NCBI RefSeq assembly: GCF_002213415.1
Contig: NZ_NJGU01000007.1
Span: 186,001-250,000 of the forward strand
Direction of reading: 5' to 3'
Source of the DNA: Herbaspirillum robiniae
GTDB taxonomy: Bacteria; Pseudomonadota; Gammaproteobacteria; Burkholderiales; Burkholderiaceae_D
DNA: 64,000 nt
Shown: positions 1 through 8,513 of the stretch, piece after piece
Position numbering within the stretch: the stretch's first letter is position 1
Layout of the letters: every line of letters begins with the position of its first letter
Made by a program: the position numbers and the translations under genes
The notes under the pieces: generated by a model
The model's database searches: none
Told to the model about the DNA's origin: nothing
What the model saw: the letters and a program-made list of their open reading frames with translations, nothing else

Positions 1-121
1 CAGTGTCCTGGGGGATGTGTGGTGACGCATGACTTTAAGGTATGCGTCGGCATATTCTAATCATTTGCCGGCAATGCATGCCGCTGTCTAAGATAGCGCC
101 ATCCACATTTGGGAGTTCCCC

Positions 122-913
122 ATGAAGATAGTCGCCATCGCCGGCCTGGGCGCCATCGGTCACGCCGTTGCCAGAGGCATCGACCGGGGCATGGACGGCA
201 TACGCTTGGGCGCGGTGTCGGCGCGCGACCAGGATGCCGCCCGCGCCAGGCTGGATACGCTGCTTCACCGGCCGCCACTGGTGCCGTTGCCGCGTATCGC
301 CGCGCATGCCGACATCGTCGTCGAATGCGGCGGCGCCGGCGTGCTGGCCGAGATCGCCGCGCCGGTGCTGGATGCGGGAAAGCATCTGGTGGTGCTGAGC
401 TGCGGGGCGCTGCTGAGCTCACCTGAACTGGGCCTGCTGGCAAGCCGCCATCGCGGGCGTATCCACGTTCCCAGTGGCGCCATCGGCGGGCTGGACGCGG
501 TGGCGGCGATGGCCGAAGGCGAGATCCGCAGCGCCAGGCTGATCTCGCGCAAGCCTCCCATCGCGTTGCGGGCCATACCCTGGCTGGAGCAACGCGGCAT
601 CGATCTGCGTGAGGTGCGCGAGCCGACCCTGGTGTTTCGCGGTTATGCAGCGCAGGCGGCCAGGCATTTCCCGGCCAACCTGAATGTCGCCGCCGCGCTG
701 TCGCTGGCCGGCATCGGCGCACAGCGCACCGAGGTCGAACTGTGGGCCGATCCGCACGCGCGCGGCAACTGCCACGCCATCGAGGTGGAGTCGGACAGCG
801 GCGCGATGCGCTTTTCCATCGAGGCGACGGCTTCCGGCAATCCCGCGACGTCGTCGCTGGCGGCGCAGTCCGTGCTTGCCCTGCTGCGCCGCCTGGGGCT
901 GCCGGGAGCGTGA
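122..913 (+). CDS. L-aspartate dehydrogenase family protein
   Basis: Predicted NAD(P)-dependent L-aspartate dehydrogenase (263 aa, typical family length), a cytosolic enzyme interconverting aspartate and oxaloacetate/iminoaspartate, sometimes feeding NAD synthesis. The N-terminus carries the dinucleotide motif GLGAIG (about residues 8-13) of a Rossmann domain. The second half has IHVPSGAIGGLDAV (about 120-133) and the C-terminal aspartate-dehydrogenase domain ending near 250 with NPATSSLAAQSVLALL. The start is preceded by GGGAG. Upstream, GACGCAT (24-30) and ATGCGTC (42-48) form an inverted repeat that may be regulatory. It is convergent with the next gene, with only 5 nt between stops. Whether the role is biosynthetic or catabolic cannot be told from the neighbours. 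Confidence 0.85.
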   Translation: MKIVAIAGLGAIGHAVARGIDRGMDGIRLGAVSARDQDAARARLDTLLHRPPLVPLPRIAAHADIVVECGGAGVLAEIAAPVLDAGKHLVVLSCGALLSSPELGLLASRHRGRIHVPSGAIGGLDAVAAMAEGEIRSARLISRKPPIALRAIPWLEQRGIDLREVREPTLVFRGYAAQAARHFPANLNVAAALSLAGIGAQRTEVELWADPHARGNCHAIEVESDSGAMRFSIEATASGNPATSSLAAQSVLALLRRLGLPGA

Positions 914-918
914 GGCGC

Positions 919-2337
919 CTAGCGCGATTCCAGCTCGGCGACCTCTTCCAGCCCCTTGCCCTCGGCGTCCACCGCAAACCGCAAGGCGCACACTCCCGCC
1001 AGCATCGCCAGCGCGGCCCCGAGCGCGTAGCCGGCGGCCACCGCGTGGCGGTCGCCGCTGGCGATGAGCCAGCCGAACAGCACCGGTGCGATGAAGCCGC
1101 CGGTGCCGGTGCCCACCGCGTAGAAGATGGAGATGGCCATCGCGCGCATCTGCAGCGGGAACACCTCGCTGGCCGTGAGATAGGCCGAGCTGGCCGCCGC
1201 CGATGCGACGAAGAAGGTGGCGCTCCAGCACAGCGCCAGCGTCAGCGCGCTGAGCAGGCCGGCGTTGAAGGCCCAGGCGGTGGCGGCCAGGCCGACGCCG
1301 GAGAGAAGGTAGGTGGCGGCGATCATGCGGCGCCGGCCGACGCTGTCGAACAGGTGGCCCAGCAGGATCGGGCCCAGCACGTTGCCCAGCGCGAAGGGGA
1401 AGATGTAGAGCGCCACGCGGTTGTCCGGCACCTGGAAGAAGCGCGTGAGCACCAGCGAGTAGGTGAAGAAGATGGCGTTGTAGACGAAGGCCTGGGCCAC
1501 CATCATCAGCGTCACCATCAGGCTGCGCGCGCGGTAGTGATGCAGCAGCACCGTCGCCATTTCACGGTAGCCCAGCATGCCGCTGCCGGCGCGGCGGGCG
1601 TCGTCGCGGGCCGCGGGCGGCGGCAGCGGACCGCGTTCGGCGGCGACCTCGGCTTCGATCGCCGCCACCACCCGATACGCGCGTTCGTGATGGCCATGCA
1701 TGAGCAGCCAGCGCGGGCTTTCCGGAACATGCCGGCGCACCAGGATGATGGCCACCGCCAGCACCGCGCCCAGCAGGAAGCAGACGCGCCAGCCGACCGC
1801 CGGCCCCAGCACGCGCTCGTCGAGGATCACCAGCGAGAGGCCGGCGCCCAGCGCCGCGCCGATCCAGAAGCTGGCGTTGATGATGAGGTTCACGCGGCCG
1901 CGCACGCGCGCCGGGATCAGCTCGTCGATGGCCGAATTGATGGCGGCGTACTCGCCGCCTATGCCCAGGCCGGTGACGAAGCGGCATAGCGCCAGGAACA
2001 GGAAGTCGGTGGAAAACGCGGTGGCCAGCGTGGCGGCCATGTACACCGCCAGCGTGATCATGAACAGCCGCTTGCGGCCCAGCCTGTCGGTCAGGCGGCC
2101 GAACAGCAGCGCGCCCAGCACCGCGCCGGCGATATAGAGCGAACCGGTCCAGCCGACCTGGGCGGCATCCAGGTGCAGCGTGTCGGGGCGTTCCAGCACG
2201 CCGCCGATGGAGCCGACCAGCGTCACCTCCAGGCCGTCCAGCACCCAGGCCACGCCCAGCGCGACGACCACGCGCCAGTGCCAGCGCGACCATGGCAGGC
2301 GGTCGAGGCGGGATGGGATGTCGCTGGCTGCTTGCAT
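919..2337 (-). CDS. MFS transporter, sugar-porter / metabolite:H+ symporter type
   Basis: Inner-membrane secondary transporter of the major facilitator superfamily, 472 aa with 12 expected membrane segments. The loop 2-3 signature appears as GRLTDRLGRKR (about residues 80-90), and PESPRWLL after helix 6 is the hallmark of the sugar-porter branch. A long hydrophilic central loop contains REMATVLLHH. Start ATG has a strong AAGGAGA site just upstream. It stands alone, convergent with the aspartate dehydrogenase gene, so the substrate cannot be inferred; an organic acid or sugar is most likely. Confidence 0.87.
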   Translation of the reverse strand: MQAASDIPSRLDRLPWSRWHWRVVVALGVAWVLDGLEVTLVGSIGGVLERPDTLHLDAAQVGWTGSLYIAGAVLGALLFGRLTDRLGRKRLFMITLAVYMAATLATAFSTDFLFLALCRFVTGLGIGGEYAAINSAIDELIPARVRGRVNLIINASFWIGAALGAGLSLVILDERVLGPAVGWRVCFLLGAVLAVAIILVRRHVPESPRWLLMHGHHERAYRVVAAIEAEVAAERGPLPPPAARDDARRAGSGMLGYREMATVLLHHYRARSLMVTLMMVAQAFVYNAIFFTYSLVLTRFFQVPDNRVALYIFPFALGNVLGPILLGHLFDSVGRRRMIAATYLLSGVGLAATAWAFNAGLLSALTLALCWSATFFVASAAASSAYLTASEVFPLQMRAMAISIFYAVGTGTGGFIAPVLFGWLIASGDRHAVAAGYALGAALAMLAGVCALRFAVDAEGKGLEEVAELESR

Positions 2338-2511
2338 CGGGTCTCCTTGGTCGAGCTACCCAGTCCAGACCCGCGGCAGGCGCGCGCGGTTCCCGCGTTG
2401 CCGGACGGCATGTTGTGCAAATGCTCACTCAGTCATTTCCCGATGCCATCATCCGGGGCCGGGCGATACCATGCGCCCATTGAATTTTTGAGGTGCGGGA
2501 GCCGGCGCGAA

Positions 2512-2799
2512 ATGGAGTGGATGCAAACAGTCATGCAGTATTCGATCTACGTGGTGCTGGGCCTGTGTCTGGCATGCCTGGTCGTGGCGGTGACGGTGTT
2601 TTTCATGCTCGAACGGCGCTGGCAGGAGCGGGTGGAGCGCGAGGCCGAGGAAGTGCTGGCGCGTGCGCGCTACAGGGAGCCGGTGCGCGCCGATACGGTT
2701 TCCCAGCCGCAATGGGAAGAACTGAGAAGCCGCCTGGAAGAGATGCAGATCATGGCCGACGAGAGCGGCCGCCCCAGTCCCTACAAGAACGTCGCCTGA
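2512..2799 (+). CDS. small single-pass membrane protein, unknown function
   Basis: A 95-aa protein with one N-terminal membrane helix (about residues 9-30, YSIYVVLGLCLACLVVAVTV) followed by a charged, probably coiled-coil tail rich in Glu and Arg (about 34-90). The ATG at 2512 is chosen because GGGAG lies about 11 nt upstream; in-frame ATGs at 2521 and 2533 are alternatives. The reading frame stays open further upstream, but that part overlaps the MFS promoter and reads like non-coding translation. No family was recognised. It is likely an inner-membrane protein with a cytoplasmic tail. Confidence 0.6.
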   Translation: MEWMQTVMQYSIYVVLGLCLACLVVAVTVFFMLERRWQERVEREAEEVLARARYREPVRADTVSQPQWEELRSRLEEMQIMADESGRPSPYKNVA

Positions 2800-2953
2800 C
2801 GATTCACCGCGGGCCGTGCGGCCTGCATTCCTACACACGGCCGAGGTGTTGTCCGCTGTTGCCGTCGCCTCACGGCAGCGATACTCGCTCCATCATCGGC
2901 GCATTGCCTCCGGGCCCGGCGCCGCCACGACATCGGAGACAGCATCGCCCGCC

Positions 2954-3529
2954 ATGAAGACTTCAGACCTCTTCCATCGTTTTTCCATCGCCTGCGCCCA
3001 GGCAGTCGGCGCCTCGTGGACCTTCGTGGCTGCGCTGTCGGTGATCGTGGTGTGGGCCGTCACCGGTCCGATGTTCGGCTACTCCGACACCTGGCAATTG
3101 CTCATCAATACCGGCACCACCATCATCACCTTCCTGATGGTGTTCCTGATCCAGAACGCCCAGAACCGCGACGCCGAGGCGACCCAGCTCAAGCTCGACG
3201 AGCTGATCCGCGCCATGAAGGGAACCCGCAAGGACATGCTGGATGTGGAGGACCTCTCCGACGAGGAACTGTCGCGCCTCAAACAGGAATTCGCCCGCAT
3301 GGGCGAGCATCCGGACGACCCGGTGCGCCAGCGGCTGCGCAAGACCCTGGGGCGCGGCCGCCGCGACGGCGGCCATGAGCGCCACGGCGGCAAGGGCGGG
3401 CAGCAGGGCGGCAAGGTCGACGACGCCCAGCCGCAGCAACGCACGCCGGCCGCGCAGCCGCGCCGCAAGGAAATCCAGTTCGAGGAATATTCACGCCCGC
3501 TGCGCGCCAGCCAGCGGCAATGGACCTGA
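2954..3529 (+). CDS. low-affinity iron permease family protein (PF04120-like)
   Basis: A 191-aa membrane protein resembling the bacterial low-affinity iron permease family (Fet4-related domain). Two hydrophobic segments (about residues 24-41 and 52-66) flank the conserved block FGYSDTWQLLINTGTTIITF, followed by FLIQNAQNRDAEATQLKLDEL, a strong family signature. The C-terminal third (about 115-191) is hydrophilic, rich in Arg, Gly and Gln, and looks disordered. Start chosen at ATG 2954; a longer frame upstream lacks a ribosome site. Bacterial members have no firmly established transport activity, so iron transport is only a family-based suggestion. Confidence 0.82.
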   Translation: MKTSDLFHRFSIACAQAVGASWTFVAALSVIVVWAVTGPMFGYSDTWQLLINTGTTIITFLMVFLIQNAQNRDAEATQLKLDELIRAMKGTRKDMLDVEDLSDEELSRLKQEFARMGEHPDDPVRQRLRKTLGRGRRDGGHERHGGKGGQQGGKVDDAQPQQRTPAAQPRRKEIQFEEYSRPLRASQRQWT

Positions 3530-3580
3530 GGACCTGAACGACCGGCGGCATCCCGTCGCCGGACACTCAAGGAGGCCATC

Positions 3581-3778
3581 ATGAAACACCAGACGCAAAT
3601 CCATTCAGACGCCGCGCTCGACGACCATCCCGACGACCGCCATGCGCCCGAACCCGGCATCCGGGACGACAAGCTGGGCGACTCCCGCGGCAAGGGCCGC
3701 ACCGGCCTGCGGCCGGGCGGCTTGACCGACGCCGAGCAGATGCTGGAGCAGGAAAACCTGAAGCGCACCCGCGACTGA
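3581..3778 (+). CDS. small hydrophilic hypothetical protein
   Basis: A 65-aa, highly charged protein rich in Asp, His, Arg and Gly, with no hydrophobic segment and no recognised domain. The start has a good AAGGAGG-like site (caaggaggccatc). It lies about 50 nt after the iron-permease-like gene and could be co-transcribed with it. The sequence (for example RDDKLGDSRGKGRTGLRPGG) looks intrinsically disordered. Coding status rests on the ribosome site, position and length. Confidence 0.55.
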   Translation: MKHQTQIHSDAALDDHPDDRHAPEPGIRDDKLGDSRGKGRTGLRPGGLTDAEQMLEQENLKRTRD

Positions 3779-3800
3779 CGCGATTGCGCCCCACGCGGGC

Positions 3801-5132
3801 TTAGTTCGGCTTCGCGCCCTGCTTGCCGATGAAGCCCAGGATCAGCAGCGTGCCCAGCAGCTCGACCAGCGCGATGCCGGTCAGGCCCTGGGTGTAGCGA
3901 CCGGTATTGGTCTTCAGGTAACCCAGCAGCTGCGGCGAGAAGTAGCCCGACAGGTTGGCCACCGAATTGATCACCGCCAGGCCGATGGCGATGGCGCTGC
4001 CGGACAGGTATTGTCCCGGCAGCTGCCAGAAGATCGGTATGGCGCCCATGGTTCCGGCCGACGACAGCGCCAGCGAGGCGATCACGCCCGCCGCGTTCTT
4101 CTCCCCGACGAAATACGCTGCCAGCAGCAGGCCGACCGCGCCGATGGCCGCGGCCACGGCGGTGTGCATGCGCGCCTCCTGGCGCCGGTCGGAAAGCCAG
4201 CCGTTCAACACCATCCCGCCCCAGCCGCAGGCATAGATGCCGCCCATGATCCAGCCCAGGGTCTTGATGTCGGTGAAGCCTACTTCCTTGACCAGGCTGG
4301 GACCGTAATAGACCAGCGTGGCGTTGCCGGCGATGATGCAGAAGAACACCGCGATCAGCACCCAGATCCGGCCGCTCCTGAGCGAGGCGAAGAAGCTGTG
4401 CTCGCGCGGGCCCAGCTTGCGGTCTTCGTCGGCCATCTCGGCGGCGATGTGCTGCTTCTCGCGCTCGCTCAGCCACTTGGCCTTGGCGGGCAGGTCGGTC
4501 AGGATGAAGAAGGCCGCGATGCCCATCAGCACCGAGGGAATGCCCTCGACGATGAACAGCCATTGCCAGCCCTTCATGCCGAAGGCGCCCTGCGAGAGCT
4601 CCATGATGTAGGCCGCCAGCGGGCTGCCCACCACCAGCGAGATCGCCGAGGCCGAGACGAACACGCCCAGCGCCTTGCCGCGCCGGTGCGCCGGCAGCCA
4701 GTAGGTGAGGTAGAGGATCACGCCCGGCTGCAGCCCGGCCTCGAAGGCGCCCATCAGGAAGCGCAGGAAGTAGAACTGCCCCGGCGTCTGCACCCAGGCC
4801 ATGGCCACGCAGATGATGCCCCAGCCGATGGTGATGCGCGTGATGGTTTTACGCGCGCCTATCTTTTGCAGCAGCATGTTGCTGGGCACTTCGAACAGGA
4901 AGTAGCCGATGAAGAAGATGCCCGCGCCGGCGCCGTAGATGGCGTCCGACCATTGCAGGTCGCTCATCATGGTCAGCTTGGCGAAGCCGACGTTGACCCG
5001 GTCGATCCAAGCCAGGAACCAGATCAGCGTGACGCAGGGCACGATACGCCAGACTACCCGGCGGAAGGTGGCGTCGTGTTCGTCCAGGACGGCGGAGGCG
5101 GGCAGCGGCGATGCGGTGTCGGCGGCGGACAT
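3801..5132 (-). CDS. MFS transporter, anion:cation symporter (ACS) family
   Basis: A 443-aa inner-membrane permease of the ACS branch of the MFS, whose members take up organic acids such as tartrate, phthalate and sugar acids by proton symport. ACS features include LIWFLAWIDRVNVGFAKLTM in the first helix, the FLFEVPSNMLLQKIGAR block (about residues 82-98) and FLMGAFEAGLQPGVILYLTYW (about 128-148). The start at 5132 is preceded by GGGAGAGA; the open frame continues upstream but without a ribosome site. No catabolic genes adjoin it, so the substrate is unknown. A 560-nt gene-free region with two inverted repeats lies upstream. Confidence 0.87.
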   Translation of the reverse strand: MSAADTASPLPASAVLDEHDATFRRVVWRIVPCVTLIWFLAWIDRVNVGFAKLTMMSDLQWSDAIYGAGAGIFFIGYFLFEVPSNMLLQKIGARKTITRITIGWGIICVAMAWVQTPGQFYFLRFLMGAFEAGLQPGVILYLTYWLPAHRRGKALGVFVSASAISLVVGSPLAAYIMELSQGAFGMKGWQWLFIVEGIPSVLMGIAAFFILTDLPAKAKWLSEREKQHIAAEMADEDRKLGPREHSFFASLRSGRIWVLIAVFFCIIAGNATLVYYGPSLVKEVGFTDIKTLGWIMGGIYACGWGGMVLNGWLSDRRQEARMHTAVAAAIGAVGLLLAAYFVGEKNAAGVIASLALSSAGTMGAIPIFWQLPGQYLSGSAIAIGLAVINSVANLSGYFSPQLLGYLKTNTGRYTQGLTGIALVELLGTLLILGFIGKQGAKPN

Positions 5133-5316
5133 GGGCTCTCTCCCTTGTAGTGGTGGTGGCCGCGCGGCAATATCCCGGCCGGGATTTGAGCTGGCGCGGC
5201 GCCTTTTTCCGAAGCATTTTCCATGCCATTTTCGGCCGCCGGGCTGACATTTCCATGGCGGGAGGGAGTTGTCCGCAGCGTCGCCCGGATCTTGCGCGAC
5301 TGCCGCGCGGGCTGCG

Positions 5317-5345
5317 TTATTTCGGTTTCTGATAACTAGAAATAA
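5317..5345. promoter_or_regulatory. inverted repeat, possible operator
   Basis: TTATTTC at 5317 and its reverse complement GAAATAA at 5339, separated by 15 nt, in the region upstream of the ACS transporter. The arms and spacing would suit a dimeric regulator. No regulator gene is adjacent, so the assignment is speculative. Confidence 0.3.
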
Positions 5346-5427
5346 GCCGGAAAACAGTCTGCCAACGGAAGTCTCCCGGTGCAACAATGGCCAACTCCGC
5401 CGACGAGCTTGGTGGGCGCGGGTTTGC

Positions 5428-5450
5428 GGGAAATATCCATATTATTTCCC
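5428..5450. promoter_or_regulatory. inverted repeat GGGAAATA-N7-TATTTCCC
   Basis: A perfect 8-bp inverted repeat with a 7-nt spacer in an AT-rich part of the intergenic region. It may be an operator for either divergent gene. It has no T-run, so a terminator is unlikely. Confidence 0.35.
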
Positions 5451-5692
5451 GATAGCTTTATTTCTATCGTCGCGATAGCCCCGGGCGATTGTTCCAGTTT
5501 CCAGAACACTCAATTCTCGTTTCACGTGTTTTTCTCCAGAGGGCGGGTCCCTACACTGCAGTCATCGATGAACGACATCGCAACGCAAGAAACGATGCGG
5601 TTCTGAGAGAGAGGCACATGTCATCTCACACAACCGAAACATGTACCCGAATTCAACCGTGAACACTGACTGAACACCCAAAGGAGAAAATC

Positions 5693-5950
5693 ATGTCTGC
5701 AAAGTATATCGTCGCCGCCGCCCTGGCCCTGTCCGCTTCTTCCCTGGCATTTGCCGAAGCACCGTATCCGGTCGAGAAGCCTTTCGTTTCGCACACCTCC
5801 CGCGCCGCCGTCAAGGCTGAACTGGCCAAGGCCCAGCAACAAGGCGTGGCCAACCAGGTCGACTCGGTCTACCCGGTGATCACCTCGGCTCCGGCCAACA
5901 GCGGCCTGCAAACCGCCGGCACCGTGGCATCGACTTACGCCGGCGCCTGA
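5693..5950 (+). CDS. DUF4148 domain small secreted protein
   Basis: An 85-aa protein with a clear Sec signal peptide (residues 1 to about 21, ending LAFA) and a short mature part with the DUF4148 pattern: aromatic and proline-rich start, then SRAAVKAELAKAQQQG and a small Ala/Thr-rich tail. Such periplasmic peptides are abundant in Burkholderiales and mostly uncharacterised. AAAGGAGA precedes the start. A second paralogue lies in the metal-resistance island at 55454. It appears to be a single-gene unit. Confidence 0.8.
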   Translation: MSAKYIVAAALALSASSLAFAEAPYPVEKPFVSHTSRAAVKAELAKAQQQGVANQVDSVYPVITSAPANSGLQTAGTVASTYAGA

Positions 5951-6047
5951 TTGGCCGGCAGGGCGGATGCGGGCGGTTGAACCGTGCCGGCGTATTCGCC
6001 CTTCGTCATGCGTAGCAAGCAAGTAGAAAAAGAAAGAGGAACCCATC

Positions 6048-6272
6048 ATGCTGCACCACCTGTTCTCGCGTAGCCTGTCCGTCTATCCGCGGATCTACAT
6101 GCAATTCGCCGCCCTGGTGGCCTTGCTGATCGCGGCTGAGTTCAGCATGGGTACGCTCAGCATGATGCTGACCCAGCGTGCGCTGTACCGCGTTTCGCAA
6201 CGCGTACGCCGCCGCCGTGACGCCTCGCGCAAGACGCGCGACGACCATATCGGCGGCAACTGCTGCGCGTAG
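6048..6272 (+). CDS. small membrane protein, unknown
   Basis: A 74-aa protein with one hydrophobic segment (about residues 17-40, IYMQFAALVALLIAAEFSMG) followed by an Arg-rich tail ending in two cysteines. It starts after AGAGGAA and is followed by a strong terminator at 6301, which supports a transcribed unit. No family was recognised. It may be co-transcribed with the DUF4148 gene 98 nt upstream. Confidence 0.5.
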   Translation: MLHHLFSRSLSVYPRIYMQFAALVALLIAAEFSMGTLSMMLTQRALYRVSQRVRRRRDASRKTRDDHIGGNCCA

Positions 6273-6300
6273 GTTCTTCTTTCCTGCAGTCTGCAAGAGC

Positions 6301-6339
6301 GCCCGGTGCGGAGTCGTCCGCACCGGGCTTCGTCTTTTT
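6301..6339 (+). terminator. rho-independent terminator
   Basis: A GC-rich stem, GCCCGGTGCGGA pairing with TCCGCACCGGGC around a GTCG loop, followed by ttcgtcttttt. It closes the unit of the small DUF4148 and membrane-protein genes. Confidence 0.85.
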
Positions 6340-6392
6340 GGCGCTAGACTTGGGCTTTCCCGCAACGCCTGTCCCTTTCCGGAACGCACGCC

Positions 6393-7259
6393 ATGAAACG
6401 CCAGCTCCATCTGCTCGTCATCGATCCGCAGAACGATTTCTGCGACCTGCCCGCATCCCATCTTCCCGTCGACCCCGCACAGGGCCGCCCGCATGCGCCG
6501 GCCTTGCCCGTGGCCGGCGCGCATGCTGACATGCTGCGCGTGGCGCAACTGATCGACCAAGGCGGCGCCGGCCTGTCGGACATCAGCATCACGCTGGATT
6601 CGCACCATCGCCTGGACATCGCCCACCCGACCTTCTGGCGTCGCGGCGACGGCGCGGCGGTGACGCCGTTTACGCAGATCGAGGCTGGCCAGGTGCGCGC
6701 CGGTGAATTTTTGCCGCGCGATCCGCAGGCGCTGGCCCGTGCGCTGGACTACCTCGACGCGCTGGAAACCGGCGAGCGCTATCGCCTGATGGTGTGGCCG
6801 GTGCATTGCGAGATCGGCAGCTGGGGCGGCGACGTGCACGCCGACGTGCGCGCCGCCTACAACCGCTGGGAAGAGCGCACGCTGGGCGTGGTCGCCAAGC
6901 TGCGCAAGGGCAGCAACCCGTGGACCGAGCATTATTCGGCGGTGCAGGCCGAAGTGCCCGACGCCGGCGATCCCGACACCCAGCTCAACCTGCCCTTCAT
7001 CCAGGCACTGGCGCGCGCCGACGCCGTCTACATCACCGGCGAGGCCGGCAGCCACTGCGTGCGCGCCACCACCGAACACATCGCCCAGAACCTCGACGCC
7101 GCCGCTCGCGCGCGGCTGGTGCTGGTGACCGACTGCATGAGTCCGGTCGCCGGCTTCGAGCAGCAGCACCGCGACTTCCTGGCGGCGATGCAAGCGACCG
7201 GGCTGCGGCTGGCGGCTTCGGCGCAGGTGCTGGAGGAGTTGCGCGCCAACGCCGGCTGA
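6393..7259 (+). CDS. cysteine hydrolase, nicotinamidase/isochorismatase family
   Basis: A 288-aa cytosolic hydrolase of the isochorismatase-like superfamily, most like nicotinamidases, which convert nicotinamide to nicotinate in NAD salvage. The catalytic aspartate is in LLVIDPQNDFC (D11). The block WPVHCEIGSWGG resembles the nicotinamidase WPxHC region, and the nucleophilic cysteine is in GEAGSHCVRATTEH (about residue 226). It is longer than typical PncA (about 210 aa) because of an insertion between the metal and cysteine regions, so the substrate may differ. It is transcribed with the LysR/OCD block but is separated from it by about 280 nt. Confidence 0.8.
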   Translation: MKRQLHLLVIDPQNDFCDLPASHLPVDPAQGRPHAPALPVAGAHADMLRVAQLIDQGGAGLSDISITLDSHHRLDIAHPTFWRRGDGAAVTPFTQIEAGQVRAGEFLPRDPQALARALDYLDALETGERYRLMVWPVHCEIGSWGGDVHADVRAAYNRWEERTLGVVAKLRKGSNPWTEHYSAVQAEVPDAGDPDTQLNLPFIQALARADAVYITGEAGSHCVRATTEHIAQNLDAAARARLVLVTDCMSPVAGFEQQHRDFLAAMQATGLRLAASAQVLEELRANAG

Positions 7260-7303
7260 GCGCGACGCCGGCGCCGGCGGTGCGCGACGCCGGCGCCGGC
7301 GGT
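7260..7303. repeat. two perfect tandem copies of a 22-bp GC-rich unit
   Basis: Directly after the hydrolase stop codon, a 22-nt unit beginning GCGCGACGCCGG is present twice in tandem (7260-7281 and 7282-7303) without mismatch. It is non-coding and may be a recent slippage duplication. Confidence 0.8.
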
Positions 7304-7540
7304 GCTGCTTGGGCAGTTGCCGCAGCGGCTGTCGGGGCATGCTTGCTTTCTTGTTAATGTTGGCCGCCAGGCCTTGTCCGATGCGGACCATGCCAAAATG
7401 GCATGGGACGCGGGCGGTGCCGTTTCGGTATAGTTGCTGCCGGGCCAGGGGAAGGCTTGGGCCGGTCGCGCAGCATGGCGCACCGGACGATCGACATCCC
7501 GCGCGTCGCAGGGCGCGCGTACGCCAAAAGGCAGGCAACA

Positions 7541-8479
7541 ATGGAAATCAAATGGGTTGAGGACTTCCTCTCGGTGGTCGAGACGCTGAACTTCAGCCGC
7601 TCGGCCAAGCTGCGCAACGTCACGCAGCCGGCCTTCGGGCGCCGCATCAAGTCGCTGGAAACCTGGCTGGGCGCCGAGCTGTTCGACCGCTCCTCCTATC
7701 CCTGTACGCTGACCCCGGCCGGCGAGTCCTTCGTGCCGATCGCCAAGGAGATGTTGAACCAGTCCATGCAGGCGCGGCTGGTGCTGCGCGGCCAGCTGGC
7801 CGGCGCGCAGTCGGCGGTGCGCTTCGCGATGCCGCACACCTTGCTGCTCACGCTCTTTCCCAGGCTGCTCTCCGAGATCGAAAAGGGCGTCGGCGCCATC
7901 GCCACCACCGTCATGGCCGGCAACGTGCACGATGCGGTGATGTCGCTGGTGGAGCGCAACTGCGACCTGCTGATCTGCTACGACCATCGCCAGCAGGGCA
8001 TCGCGCTCGATACCGAGCGCTATGACGTGCTCTCGCTGGGCAAGGAGCCGCTGCGGCCTTACGTGAAGACGTTGCCGGGCGGCCTGCCCAAGTACGTGCT
8101 GCCGGGCACGCCCAACGATCCCCAGCCTTTCCTCAGCTATTCGCCGTATTCGTCGCTGTCGCGCATCGTGGAGAAGGCCTTGCATTCCAGCCCGCGTCGC
8201 GTGCACCTGTTCCGCCGCTTCGAGACCGACCTGGCCGAAGGCCTGAAGTGCATGGCCGTCGAAGGCCACGGCATCGCCTGGCTGCCGGCCAGCGCGGTGG
8301 CGCGCGAGATCGCCGAGGGCAAGCTGACGCTGGCCGTCGCGCCCAACGACAGCGAGGCGCTGGAGCAAGGGCTGTGGTGCGACGAGATGGATATCCGCGT
8401 CTACCGCCGGCTCGACGGCGCCTCGCCGGAGATCGACCGCATCTGGAATTACCTCAAATCCGAACACGGCCCGCAATAG
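7541..8479 (+). CDS. LysR-family transcriptional regulator
   Basis: A 312-aa LysR-type regulator. The N-terminal winged HTH is clear (residues 4-65: VEDFLSVVETLNFSRSAKLRNV, then QPAFGRRIKSLETWLGAELFDR), followed by the effector-binding domain (about 90-300). The HTH and the GIAWLP block near residue 245 resemble the HypT/YjiE subgroup, but this is only suggestive. ATG 7541 is chosen because the HTH starts at residue 4; the upstream frame is not conserved-looking. It ends 34 nt before the ornithine-cyclodeaminase-like gene on the same strand, which is probably its target or operon partner. Confidence 0.87.
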   Translation: MEIKWVEDFLSVVETLNFSRSAKLRNVTQPAFGRRIKSLETWLGAELFDRSSYPCTLTPAGESFVPIAKEMLNQSMQARLVLRGQLAGAQSAVRFAMPHTLLLTLFPRLLSEIEKGVGAIATTVMAGNVHDAVMSLVERNCDLLICYDHRQQGIALDTERYDVLSLGKEPLRPYVKTLPGGLPKYVLPGTPNDPQPFLSYSPYSSLSRIVEKALHSSPRRVHLFRRFETDLAEGLKCMAVEGHGIAWLPASAVAREIAEGKLTLAVAPNDSEALEQGLWCDEMDIRVYRRLDGASPEIDRIWNYLKSEHGPQ

Positions 8480-8513
8480 GGGCGTGACCATACTGACATC
8501 CAAGGAGCCGCAC

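Larger units (their letters stand above)
5133..5692. other. gene-free region with two inverted repeats
   Basis: About 560 nt between the divergent MFS and DUF4148 genes. No credible reading frame was seen. It holds TTATTTC (5317-5323) paired with GAAATAA (5339-5345), and GGGAAATA (5428-5435) paired with TATTTCCC (5443-5450). Both look like regulator sites for one of the divergent promoters. The DUF4148 leader also lies here and ends with AAAGGAG. Confidence 0.45.

Noticed and set aside
742..1989. 415-aa rightward frame across the first MFS gene
   Set aside because: Antisense to a transporter with proper motifs; low-complexity His/Arg/Gln composition.
7260..7303. CRISPR-like or regulatory repeat
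   Set aside because: Only two adjacent copies without spacers; a simple tandem duplication.
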